From Eustoma russellianum (taxonomy: Eukaryota; Streptophyta; Magnoliopsida; Gentianales; Gentianaceae), in the NCBI GenBank assembly GCA_036186865.1, contig AP025071.1, positions 12,324,585 through 12,388,584 of the forward strand: a DNA stretch of 64,000 nt. Reading direction: 5' to 3'. Shown piece by piece: positions 10,992 to 22,763 of the stretch. The notes under the pieces are model-generated. The model searched no databases. It saw nothing but the letters and a program-made list of their open reading frames with translations, and had not been told where the DNA came from. A program made the position numbers and the translations under genes. Every line of letters begins with the position of its first letter. The stretch's first letter is position 1.

Positions 10992-13900
10992 TGTTGTACC
11001 CAACAAGGAACCACCTTGTACATGAAACTTGTCTAAGTGAATTTATGAAAGATTGTGTCTTCAAGCGTAATTTATTTATTTTTACTTCTTTAAATAGATC
11101 TGTGATGAGGAAAAATATTGTGTAGGAATTCGAGCATGAATTATGCATTATGTGAAATGAGCAATTTACCTTAAGGACCTAGGAGATTTCGGCCCAAGGG
11201 TTGAAGAGAGTCTTAGAGGTTTCTCCAAGAAGGCTAATTTTAAGGGGCCTTCTTAAAATAAGCCCAAATGAAAATTAAGGAGTCTAAGTAGTGGGGAAAT
11301 TTTCTTCCCAACACCCTCATGAATTTCGGCCCTTAGCCCAAAATGGCTCAAGATTTCCCTAAATTGTTTTTATATTTTAAAAAGAAAAAGGGGGAAAATA
11401 ATTAACTTAAAAGAAGGCAACTACTTTTATTAAATTGGAATAAAGCATGGTTAGGGTCATTAAGACCCCCAACCGCCGGGTTGCCTATATGGTTAACCAA
11501 GGAGGATTTTTTTTAACTCTACCATGGTCACTTTATATCAAACCATGGTTAAAATAACCCTCATTAATTAAAGTAACCAAGGTTAGCCTAAAATTAACCA
11601 TGATTGGAATAAAGTAAGCCAAGTTAATCATAAAGTAACCTTGATTAATTAAAGTAACCAAGGTTAATACCCTTAACCTTACTGTGGTAATCTCTTACCC
11701 TCTTCCCTACCCCTCCCCAACAGATAACACTTAGCCTAAGAAGAAAATTCATTCCAAAAGTATTCTAGAATTATCTCATTTTTCCAAACCTCAAAGGACC
11801 ACCAAGAACAAGAAAGCTTCCTCTCTTCTCCTTTCCCAAACCACACGGCCAACGTTGCACAAAGAAGACTTAGGATTCATCCAAGCTCAAGTTGGTCTAA
11901 GTAAGTAAATTCTTAACTTTTCAAGAGAATTTCTACACCCTTCATGGAATGAAACTCATAATGCTACCCTTTTTCTTGCTCATGAACTGTGACCTTCAAG
12001 GTCACTAGGCTCAAAAATCTCAAGCTTTTGTGGGGTACTAGTCTTAAGGGGCTTGAACACTACTCAATTTCCATTTGGTAAGTCCATATAACCCCTATTT
12101 AGTGCATCTTTCACTTAAGAATATGAACTAACCATTGATCTCCTTTCCCCTTCAAAACCGTGGGGTGCATGTGTGAAGAAGAGGAGGGCTTCACCTATTC
12201 CATACACATTTCAAGCTAAGAACAGGAGTAAGTTGAAAAAGGCAAGTACACTATACATACTTATGGCTTGAATGTGAAAGTGCATGCTTGGATGTCTAGA
12301 TGCCATTAAGATTTAATCTTAGATGTGAAAGGCTAAGTTTTATGTGTGAAACTTTCGGATCCTAGGGTATAGTGGATTGCATGTGTGAGCTTTGATCCAA
12401 AGGTGGAATCTTTGTTATTTTTAAGTATAGATATGTGGTAAATCTAGGATGAATATGACAAAAAATCTTTTCTTTTACATGTATGGGGGACGGTTGGATG
12501 GAAGAGGGGAAAACAAATGTAGCTTTTTAAGAAATTTGTAGCTTGTGGGGTAAGGGTGAACAAGATGTATGCTTTTTATGTTAAGCTTAATATGTTCACC
12601 ATGGAGATATTATTCTTGCCCTTGCATGCGTATAAACGGGCTGTTTTGGGGATTAGGGTGTGTATGCCCCAATTATACCAAGGCTTGATTATAACATGAA
12701 CACGATGTGTATGGCCAAAGGAATGATATACGTATCATTCAAGCTGTTTTGAGGTAATGTGTAGATGACTTTTGTAATGTGTTAGAACCTGTAAATCCAC
12801 ATGCTAAAGGTGTGTTTGATGTTTAATAAAGTATTTAAGCCAAGCAATGCAAGTTGGGACCTTTTAGTAAGGAAATGTGACAAAATTGGAATTTACTGAA
12901 GCAGGGCAGATTATTATGTCGTTTTGTAGGACCGGAAAAGAGACCTTAGAGGTACTCAATTTAGCTAACTTTTGGCATAAACCTAGCCCTATGTGTATTG
13001 TAATTATAAAATTTGGAATTTCGTTAAAAGGAGTTGCGAATTACTTTTAACGGAATTTTTACTAAAACTGGTTATGCTGGAAATTACTGGACTGAACAGA
13101 TTTTATGTGACATAATGAATATCCCGGAAATGGACCTTAGGAACATGCAATTTGGCTGATTTTTGACAGGATACTAGCCCTATGTGTTTTCTAAGTTTGA
13201 GAGTTGGAATTTTTGAAAAAAGGACTTACGGTTTGGTCACAATAAAATTCGTAGTAAAATTGGTCATTCCAGAATTCAGCAGGTAACCTCTTTGGGAAAA
13301 AGAATAAATGACCCCTTTAACGATATTATAATTCCACGAAACTTTCATGGTAATTACTTAAGACATATGTGAGTGTTTTTATGTAAACCACTTAACTTAA
13401 CATGGTTATTTTAAGTGGTAATCACCAAGGATAAGTTGGCGTTACTAAGCTGGAGTTTTGGGCAGAATTGAGGAACTTGTTGTAAGGCCTTGTTTTCATA
13501 GGCTTAGGCTTAGTTATATGGTTTGGGCTTATGATCATTAATTATTGGTATATTACATTAGTTTTCCAAAGTCGGCCCAAATTAAATGAAGCTTCATGGC
13601 CTTATATGAAAGGTAAAAGAAAGGACGCTGCATTGCTGAAATTCAGCAGCCCTTGTTTTGTAATAAATAAATTAAGCGTCTTACATGTCTCGTATCGTCA
13701 CGAAAATTATATTACGAATAGAAAAGACATGCTTATGCATATGTATGACAAGAACTCATGATAATGGGCCTATAACACGAGGTTTTGAGGCCGCATATAT
13801 GGAATGATAATTCTGGAAAATTTTTCCAGCCTAAAGAATAAGTTGTACATATGTGTATATGAAATGCATTATGTCATGAATTGCATGGTACATGTCATAC

Positions 13901-14639
13901 ATTGCATCATCGTCATTTACATGATTTATGGAACTGATTTTTTTATGATAAAGAAAGATGAAAAAGCGTTTTTAAAGTAAAGATCCTATTTTTAAAAGAA
14001 CTCTTTCCACCGGTACCGTGCGTTTTCCTAGTCAGTAAGGACCCGCTCCAGATCTGGGGTTAATCGATCTGATGATATGGACCGTTCAGGCCCAGAGAGA
14101 ATAGACCTGATATCGACCGTTCAGGTCCGGAGAGAATAGACCTGATAAGTGATGACGTGACCGCTCCGAATCCAGGAATAATAGATTCGAAGAGAAATAA
14201 GTGACCGCCTCAGATCCGGGTGAATAGATCTGAATACTCTATTGTTTTTTCGACGATGATGTTTTGAAAGAAAAGAACAAAAGATCTTATCTTCATTTTT
14301 ATCATGATGCATCACAGGTATATTCTCATGCATGTTGCATTTAATGAGTCACCGAATAATGGTACGTGATACTTAGACTAAGTTGTATGACTTGGTAGCT
14401 CCTAAGTTATGATTTTAATGAGTAACGATCTTTTATAAGATATGTTCTTTAACAAGTTATGATCCCTGTTAAGTTATGATCTTTGACACGTTATGAGTTG
14501 ATCACTAACGAGTATTGGATGGAAAGTCAGGTATGGTTCTAAACCGAATTTTGGGGTTCGGTTCTTGTATGTACTTTCCATTTAATTCACGATTATTCAT
14601 AGTTTACTTGCTGGTGATGTTGTCACTCACCCCCTATTT
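10992..14639 (+). repeat. B 5' LTR, 3' end deleted
   Basis: It aligns with the 3' LTR of B from its first base to CCCCTATTT at 14639; then pol sequence begins, while the 3' copy continues as LTR. The first 250 bp differ from the 3' LTR at about 8 positions plus one 19-bp gap. It contains AAAGTAACC-type repeats near 11530-11670, two units of the 190-bp type (near 12900 and 13094), and a weaker GGACC/GATCTG array near 14040-14230. No coding sequence is seen. Confidence 0.9.
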
Positions 14640-17532
14640 AAGCCAGGTCTTCCTCTGGACCGAGAGATATCTTTTGAAATCAACCTAGTTCCGGGAGCTG
14701 AGCCAATATCAAAGGCTCCATATCGAATGGCACATGCGGAACTAAAAGAGTTGAAGGAACAGTTGTGCGAATTGCTAGAGAAGAAACTTATTCGCCCATG
14801 TGTTTCGCCTTGGGGAGCTCCCGTACTATTTGTGAAGAAAAAGGACGGAAGTATGCGGTTATGTATTGATTATCGGGAGCTCAACAAGAACACTATAAAG
14901 AACAAGTACCCATTGCCTAGGATCGACGATCTATTCGATCAGCTTCGGGTAAGCAATTCAAAACTTTCTTTTAGTGATAAGTCTATTATAAATCCTACCT
15001 AAGAGTATCATGATGCAGGGGGCACGGATTTTTAGTAAGATTGATCTTCGCTCGGGATATTTCTAATTGAATATCAAAGCTGAGGACGTCCCGAAAACTG
15101 CATTCAGAACCCGTTATGGACATTACGAATTTCTAGTAATGCCATTCGGACTGACCAACGCCCCCACGGCGTTTATGGATCTGATGAATCGAGTCTTTCA
15201 AGAATAACTAGACAAGTTCGTTGTAGTCTTCATCGACGATATTTTGATCTACTCACCTGATGAAGAGACCATCGTAAACCATTTAAGGATCGTCCTTGAC
15301 ATTCTGCAGAGAAAACAATTGTACGCTAAATTTAGTAAATGTGAATTCTGGCTACGCAGTGTAGCATTTGTGGGACACGTGATATCTGAAGATGGGATAT
15401 CCGTAGATCCCAAAAAAATCGAGGCGATCACAAAGTGGCCCAGACCGACCAACGTTACAGAGGTGCGAAGTTTTCTCGGTCTCGCCAGCTACTATTGTAA
15501 GTTTGTTGAAGGGTTTTCTTGAATCGCTATGCCTCTTACCCGTTTGACACAAAAGAAAACCAAGTTCGAATGGACCTCAGACTGTGAAAAGAGTTTTACT
15601 GAAATAAAGGAGAAGCTAACCTCTGCCCCAGTTTTAGCACAACCCATTCCTGGTGAAACGTTTTTGGCGTATAGTGATGCCTCTAAGAATGGACTTGGAT
15701 GCGTACTGATGCAGAAAGATCGAGTGATTGTGTATGCATCCCGACAGCTAAAACCATTTGAACAAAATTACCCGGTACATGATCTTGAATTAGCAGCTGT
15801 AGTGTTTGCCCTAAAAATATGGAGACACTATTTGTACGGTGAGAAGTGCGAAATTTTCACAGACCACAAGAGCCTTAAGTATCTTTTCACCCAAAAAGAA
15901 TTAAACATGCGTCAACGCAGATGGCTAGAGTTAATGAAGGATTATGAACTATCTATTCAGTATCATCCGGGAAAAGCCAATAAGGTAACCGACGCACTGA
16001 GTAGAAAGACAAGCCATCTGCGTCAACCACCTCTACAGCGTGACATGGAAGAATTTGATCTTGAGGAGGTTGATTCCATTGAAGGCATGCTCGCAAAGTT
16101 GGTATTGATCCCTTCGCTGATAGACAAGATTAAGGAAGGACAAGAAAAGGATGAAACCTTAAAGAAAATAAAGGACCGGGAAAGAATGAAACCATCTGAA
16201 GAGTTTAGGGTTAGAAATGATAACAGCTTGTGGTTTCGAGAAAGACTGTGTGTACCCAATGATGAGGATATAAAGAATGAAGTTCTTCGTGAGGCCCATA
16301 ACTCTCGATTATCTATTCACCCTGGAGCCAATAAGATGTATCAAGCTTGACACAACGATTCTGGTGGCATGGCATGAAAAGACAAATTATGGAGTTTGTA
16401 GAGAAATGCCTTGTTTGCCAGAAGGTGAAAGCGGAACATCAGAGACCCGCTGGGCTACTACAACCTCTTGAAGTTCCTGAGTGAAAATGGGACCACATTA
16501 CCATGGATTTTGTCACAGACCTACCAAGAACGAAGAACGAACATGATATCATTTGGTTAGTCGTCAATAGTTTAACTAAATCCGCCCACTTCATGGCTAT
16601 GACAATCAAGGCTCCAATGGAGAAGTTGGCTACAATGTACGTGGATCAAATTGTGAGTCTTCATGGAGTACCCCTAAGCATTGTTTGTGATCGCGACCCT
16701 CGCTTTACATCACGATTTTGGACAGCTTTTCAGAAAGCGATAGGCACTGAAATACGAATGAGCTCAGCATTTCATCCCCAAACAGATGGTCAATCGGAAA
16801 GAACCACCCAAACTGCTGCGAGCTTGCACACTCGACTTTGGGGGAAGTTGGGATCGGAGTCTCACACTCGCAGAATTCTCTTATAACAATAGTTATCACC
16901 GATCTATAGGGATGGCTCCGTATGAAGCACTTTATGGAAGAAAGTGCCGTTCTCCGCTTTACCGGGATGAAATCGGAGATAAAATTCTTACCGGACCTGA
17001 TCTGTTAGAACAGACTCGGGAGAAGATAAGAATCATAAAGCAAAGGTTACAAGCAGCCCAAGATAGAAGCAAGGTTTGGGCAGATGAGAGGCGGCGACCG
17101 TTGGAATTTCAAGTTGGAAAAAAAGTATTCTTGAAGGTATCGCCGTCCAAAGGAGTTAAAAGATTCGGTATCAAAGGGAAATTAAGCCCAAGGTTCATTG
17201 GACCCTATGAGGTTCTTGAAAGAATTGGGGAAGTTGCTCATCGACTAGCACTACCACCATCACTATCTCAATCACATGATGTGTTTCATGTATCTCAACT
17301 TCGTCGGTATGTGCACGAGCCTAGCCATGTTATAGAGGAGCAGCCTTTGAAGATTGAAGCCAACATAACATACGTGGAAGAACCAGAAAAGATAATTGAT
17401 CGTAAGGAAAAGGCATTAAGGAGACGATCTATACCTATGGTCAAAGTGAAATGGAAGAATCATTCAGTTGATGAAGCTACCTGGGAAGTGGAAGAAAGCA
17501 TGATGAACTTGTACCCTCACCTCTTTGAATAA
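14640..17532 (+). pseudogene. pol: B pol: RT, RNase H, integrase, chromodomain; broken, with intron
   Basis: It starts abruptly inside pol at the block around PGLPLDREI. RT follows (KAPYRMA, PWGAPVLFVKKKDGS, CIDYRELN; catalytic FIDDILIY near 15235), with a 70-bp intron at 14949-15018. RNase H has YSDASKNGLG, ELAAVVFALK and TDHKSLKYL. Integrase has CLVCQKVKAEHQRP (zinc region), then catalytic Asp in MDFVTDLP, Asp in CDRDPRF and Glu in DGQSER, and a GPY motif in RFIGPYEVL. A chromodomain ends pol (VKVKWKNHSVDEATWE, YPHLFE, stop 17530-17532); it would steer integration to marked chromatin. Breaks: TAA 15064, TAA 15205, TGA 15520, frameshift near 16349, TGA 16482, and a small deletion with frameshift near 16807. 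Confidence 0.93.
14949..15018 (+). other. Probable spliceosomal intron in B reverse transcriptase (70 bp)
   Basis: The stretch begins GTAAGC after CTT CGG and ends GATGCAG before GGG GCA CGG. Removing it joins the RT block FDQLR to the block like GARIFSKIDLRSGY in phase 0. Left in, its length (3n+1) and an in-frame TAA at 15000-15002 break the protein. D has a GT-AG stretch at exactly the same codon (56712-56785). Confidence 0.8.
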
Positions 17533-17539
17533 CACCTTT

Positions 17540-17577
17540 AAGTTTCGAGGATGAAACTTGTAATAAGGGGGGGAGGA
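17540..17577 (+). other. B hairpin and polypurine tract before 3' LTR
   Basis: At 17540-17559 the arms AAGTTTC and GAAACTT flank six bases, giving a 7-bp stem. The polypurine tract at 17562-17577 directly precedes TGTTG of the LTR. C has the same hairpin with one loop change (32017-32036) before its own tract, so the motif is conserved between families. Confidence 0.8.
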
Positions 17578-19746
17578 TGTTGTACCCAACAAGGAACCAC
17601 CTTGTACATGAAACTTGTCTAAGTGAATTTATGAAAGATTGTGTCTTCAAGCATAATTTATTTATTTTTACTTCTCTAAATAGATCTGTGATGAGGAAAA
17701 ATATTGTGTAAGAATTCGAGCATGAATTATGCATTATGTGAAGTGACCAATTTACCTTAAGGGCCTAGGAGATTTCGGCCCATGGGTTGAAGAGAGTCTT
17801 GGAGGTTTCTCCAAGAAGGCTAATTTTAAGGGCCCAAATGAAAATTAAGGAGTCTAAGTAGCGGGGAAATTTTCTTCCCAACACCCTCATGAATTTCGGC
17901 CCTTAGCCCAAAAGGGCTCAAGATTTCCCTAAATTTTTTTTATATTTTAAAGAGAAAAAAGGGGGAAATAATTAACTTAAAAGAAGGAAACTACTTTTAT
18001 TAAATTGGAATAAAGCATGGTCAGGGTCATTAAGACACCCAACCGCCGGGTTGCCTATATGGTTAACCAAGGAGGATTTTTTTAACTCTACCATGGTTAC
18101 TTCATATCAAACCAAGGTTAAAATAACCCCCATTAATTAAAGTAACCAAGGTTAGCCTAAAAGTAACCATGATTGGAATAAAGTAACCCAAGTTAATCAT
18201 AAAGTAACCTTGATTAATTGAAGTGACCAAGGTTAATACCCTTAACTTTACTATGGTAATCTCTTACCCTCTTCCCTACCCCTCCCCAATGGCTAACACT
18301 TAGCCTAAGAAGAAAATTCATTCCAAAAGTATTCCAGAATTCTCTCATTTTTCCAAACCTCAAAGGACCACCAAGAACAAGAAAGCTTCCTCTCTTCTCC
18401 TTTCCCAAACCACATGGCCAAGGTTGCACAAGGAAGACTTAGGATTCATCCAAGCTCAAGTTGGTCTAGGTAAGTAAATCCTTAACTTTTCAAGAGAATT
18501 TCTACACCCTTCATGGAATGAAACTCATAATGCTACCCTTTTTCTTGCTCATGAACCGTCACCTTCAAGGTCACTAGGCTCAAAAATCTCAAGCTTTTGT
18601 GGGGTACTAGTCTTAAGGGGCTTGAACACTACTCAAGTTCCATTTGATAAGTCCATCTAACCCCTATTTAGTGCATCTTTCACTTAAGAATATGAACTAA
18701 CCATTAATCTCCTTTCCCCTTCAAAACCGTGGGGTGCATGTGTGAAGAAGAGGAGGGCTTCACCTATTCCATACACATTTCAAGCTAAGAAGAGGAGTAA
18801 GTTGAAAAATGTAAGTACACTATATATACTTATAGCTTGAATGTGAAAGTGCATGCTTGAATGTCTAGATGCCATTAAGATTTAATCTTAGATTTGAAAG
18901 GCTAAGTTTTATGTGTGAAACATTTGGATCCTAGGGTATAGTGGATTGCATGTGTGAGCTTTGCTCCAAAGGTGGAACCTTTGTTATTTTTAAGTATGGA
19001 TATGTGTTAAATCTAGGATGAATATGACAAAAAATCTTTTCTTTTACATGTATGGGGGACGGTTGGATGGAAGAGGGGAAAACAAATGTAGCTTTGTAAG
19101 AAATTTGTAGCTTGTGGGGTAAGGGTGAACGAGATGTATGCCTTTTATGTTAAGCTTAATATGTTCACCATGGGGATATTATTCTTGCCCTTGCATGCGT
19201 ATAAATGGGCTGTTTTGGGGATTAGGGTGTGTATGCACCAATTATACCAAGGCTTGATTATAACATGAACACGATGTTTATGGCCAAAGGAATGATATAC
19301 GTGTCATTCAAGCTATTTTAAGGTAATGTGCAGATGACTTTTGTAATGTGTTAGAACCTGTAAATCCACATGCTAAAGGTTTGTTTGTTGTTTAATAAAG
19401 TACTTAAGCCAAACAATGCAAGTTGGGACCTTTTAGTAAGGAAATGTGACAAAATTGGAATTTATTGGAGCAGGGCAGATTTTTATGTCGTTTTGTAGGA
19501 CCTGAAAAGAGACCTTAGAGGTATTCAATTTAGCTAATTTTTGTCATAACACTATCCCTATGTGTATAGTAATTATGAAAGTTGGCATTTCGTTAAAAGG
19601 AGTTACAGATTATTTTTAACGGAATTTTTACTAAAACTGGTTATGCTGGAAATTACTGGACTGAACAGATTTTATGTGACATAATGAATATCCCGGAAAT
19701 GGACCTTAGGAACATGAAATTGGGCTGATTTTAGGCAGGATACTAC
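17578..19746 (+). repeat. B 3' LTR, first piece
   Basis: It starts at TGTTGTACCC after the purine tract and matches the 5' LTR. The solo LTR S interrupts it at 19746/19747. The last five bases (ACTAC, 19742-19746) are the left target copy of S. Confidence 0.92.
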
Positions 19747-21188
19747 TGTTAGGAAATCAACCGAGATCGCTGCCAAACGCGCAGCGGAAAACAAAACTTG
19801 ATCTCCGATTTCCTACCAAGGATCCATGTTGTTCGTTTAATTCGACAAAAGAAATCAAAAACTACCTCCGTAGATTCGAAGTCTGCAGATGGAAGAGGTG
19901 CGAAATCACGAACACCCTCTGTCGGTATCCACACGAACGCTTCCGCTCGGAGTGCTAGCTCTTCAAACGGCGCGGCTGAAGAACTCGTTTTTCACAAAAA
20001 CGATTCTAGGGTTTCTGTTGTTTTCATGTGTATTTCGTATGTCTCTATGTACGAGATACATAGATATATATATACGCATTTATGGATTTTAAAAACCGAG
20101 TCCTAATCGGTTTCGATGATGCCAATCAAAATCCATATCAGATATGGATTCTGTTAGGATATTCAAAATCCATATCAGATATGGATTCTCTCATTATTAT
20201 CTGACAGCATATATATATCTATATACATATAACCACAAAAACGAAAATAATAATATTAATATACAATATTAATATTATTAATATTAAAACGATAATAATA
20301 ATAATAATAATTAATATCCAATATTAATATTATTAATATTATTAATCTCAGCCTTCCGCATTCTTGTGTGTGACCCGATAGGCCCATATTAATTGGCAGT
20401 TGATTAAATCTCTATTAAACCAACAAGTCGTAATTGGCCTCTAGCAAGGCATTACAACTACCCAATTAATACGAGTAAAGTCCAACTAGCCTAATAATAG
20501 TACATGCATTAATCCCTTTGTCACACGATATCTAGTTTGAACATAAGACATGGTCAGCGTCATACTTATATAGTTCAAACATATGATTACTCGATCTCTA
20601 AGTAGACTGATAAAACAAATGATATTGATCACACTATCAATTCATTTGAGCACGGCCATGCATTTCACAATCTCACTAATCGAGGGGCCCAAAGATATCT
20701 CTCTCAAAAGAGAGGGACAAATTCTATCTTGATTGTTCAATATCCTCTAAATAATTTCTATCACATTCAATCATGACCTTTATTATTATCCAGTTACGGA
20801 TAACGTTTGATCATGTCAAAATATAATAGTCCTTATGTTGGAAACTATGACAATCTCAAGTCAAAGGATTAAAACATGACTATCATGAGATTTACTTATG
20901 ACGCTAATCCATGTAGCAATCTCATGATGGGTCTATCCAATACTTTGTTCTCTAACAAGTATCTATGAGATTGATTCGTATCACCATACACATAATCATC
21001 TCATGATTATCAAATCAATACTCATACTGATTATAAATTATTTTATCTCCATAACAATAATGAACCAGGGACATATATCAAAATTGTGTAACATACTAAC
21101 CAACAATAATGATAATAAAACCTCTTTTATTAATAATAAATGCATAACATAAATATCCAAATCATGGCCTAGGGCACATACACTAACA
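19747..21188 (-). mobile_element. S: solo LTR, probably copia of Angela/BARE type, minus strand
   Basis: This 1442-bp insertion has terminal TGTTAG and CTAACA and is flanked by ACTAC (19742-19746) and ACTAG (21189-21193), a 5-bp duplication with one change. The 5' LTR of B shows the empty site (ATACTAGCCC). Read on the minus strand it starts TGTTAGTGTATGTGCCCTAG, like LTR starts known from Angela/BARE-type copia elements, and ends TTTCCTAACA. There is no internal region, so unequal exchange between two LTRs probably removed it. It has a TA/AAT-rich part near 20200-20340. Family naming is from memory of typical termini and is less certain than the insertion itself. Confidence 0.8.
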
Positions 21189-21193
21189 ACTAG

Positions 21194-22763
21194 CCCTATG
21201 TGTTTTCTAAGTTTGAGAGTTAGAATTTTTGAAAAAGGACTTACGGTTTGGTCACAATAAAATTCATAGTAAAATTGGTCATTCTAGAATTCAGCAGGTA
21301 ACCTCTTTGGGAAAAAGAATAAATGACCCCTTTAACGATATTATAATTCCGCGAAACTTTCATGGTAATTACTTAAGACATATGTAAGTGTTTTTAGGTA
21401 AACCAATTAACTTAACATGGTTATTTTAAGGGGTAATCACCAAGGATAAGTTGCCGTTACTAAGCTGGAGTTTTGGGCAGAATTGAGGAACTTGTTGTAA
21501 GGCCTTGTTTTAATGGGCTTAGGCATAGTTATATGGTTTGGGCTTATGATCATTAATTATGGTATATATACAGCAGTTTTCCAAAGTTGGCCCAAATTAA
21601 ATGAAGCTTAATAGCCTTATATGAAAGGTAAAAGAAAGGACGCTGCATCTGCTGAACTTCAGCAGCCCTTGTTTCGTAATTAAATAAATTAAGTGTCTTA
21701 CATGTCTTGTATCGTCACGAAAATTATATTACGAATAGAAAAGACATTCTTATGCATATGTATGACAATAACTCATGATAATGGGCCTATAACACAAGGT
21801 TTGGAGGCCGCGTATATGGAATGATAATTCTGGAAAAAATTTCCAGCCTAAAGAATAAGTTGTACATATGTGTATATGAAATGCATTATGTCATGAATTG
21901 CATGGTACATGTCATACATTGCATCATCGTCATTTACATGATTTATGAAACTGATTTTTTTATGAGAAAGAAAGATGAAAAGCGTTTTTAAAGTAAAGAT
22001 CCTATTTTTAAAAGAACGCTTTCCACCGGTACCGTGTGTTTTCCTTGCCAGTAAGGACCCGCTCCAGATCCGGGGTTAATCGATCTTATTATATGGACCG
22101 TTCAGGCCCGGAGAGAATAGATCTGATATCAACAGTTCAGGTCCGGAGAGAATAGACCTCATAAGTGATGACTTGACCGCTCCAAATCCAGAAATAATAC
22201 ATTCGAAGAGAAATAAGTGACCGCCTTAGATCCGGGTGAATAGATCTGAATACTCTATTGTTTTCTCGACGATGATGTTTTGAAAGAAAAGAACAAAAGA
22301 TCTTATCTTCATTTTTATCATGATGCATCACACGTACATTCTCATGCATGTTGCATTTAATGAGTCACCGAATAATGGTACGTGATACTTAGACTGAGTT
22401 GTATGACTTGGTAGCTCCTAAGTTATGATTTTAATGAGTAACGATCTTTTATAAGATATGTTCTTTAACAAGTTATGATCCCTGTTAAGTTATGATCTTT
22501 GACATGTTATGAGTTGATCACTGACGAGTATTGGATGGAAAGTCAGGTATGTTTCTAAGCCGAATTTTGGGGTTCCGTTCTTGTATGTACTTTTCATTTA
22601 ATTCATGATTATTTATAGTTTACTTGCTGGTGACATTGTTACTCACCCCCTATTTTTCCTCCTAGAGGCCGCAGGGAACAAAGTGGAATGGATTGAAGAT
22701 GAACCTAGGGTTCCTTACCCGTAGAGGTGCGAGAGATGGATGGCCTAGGAGACTGGAAGAGAT
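21194..22763 (+). repeat. B 3' LTR, second piece
   Basis: It resumes the LTR after S and matches the 5' copy from about 13183 to 14639. It then continues past the 5' copy's deletion point and stops at 22763, where A2 is inserted. The last five bases, GAGAT (22759-22763), are the A2 target copy. Confidence 0.92.
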
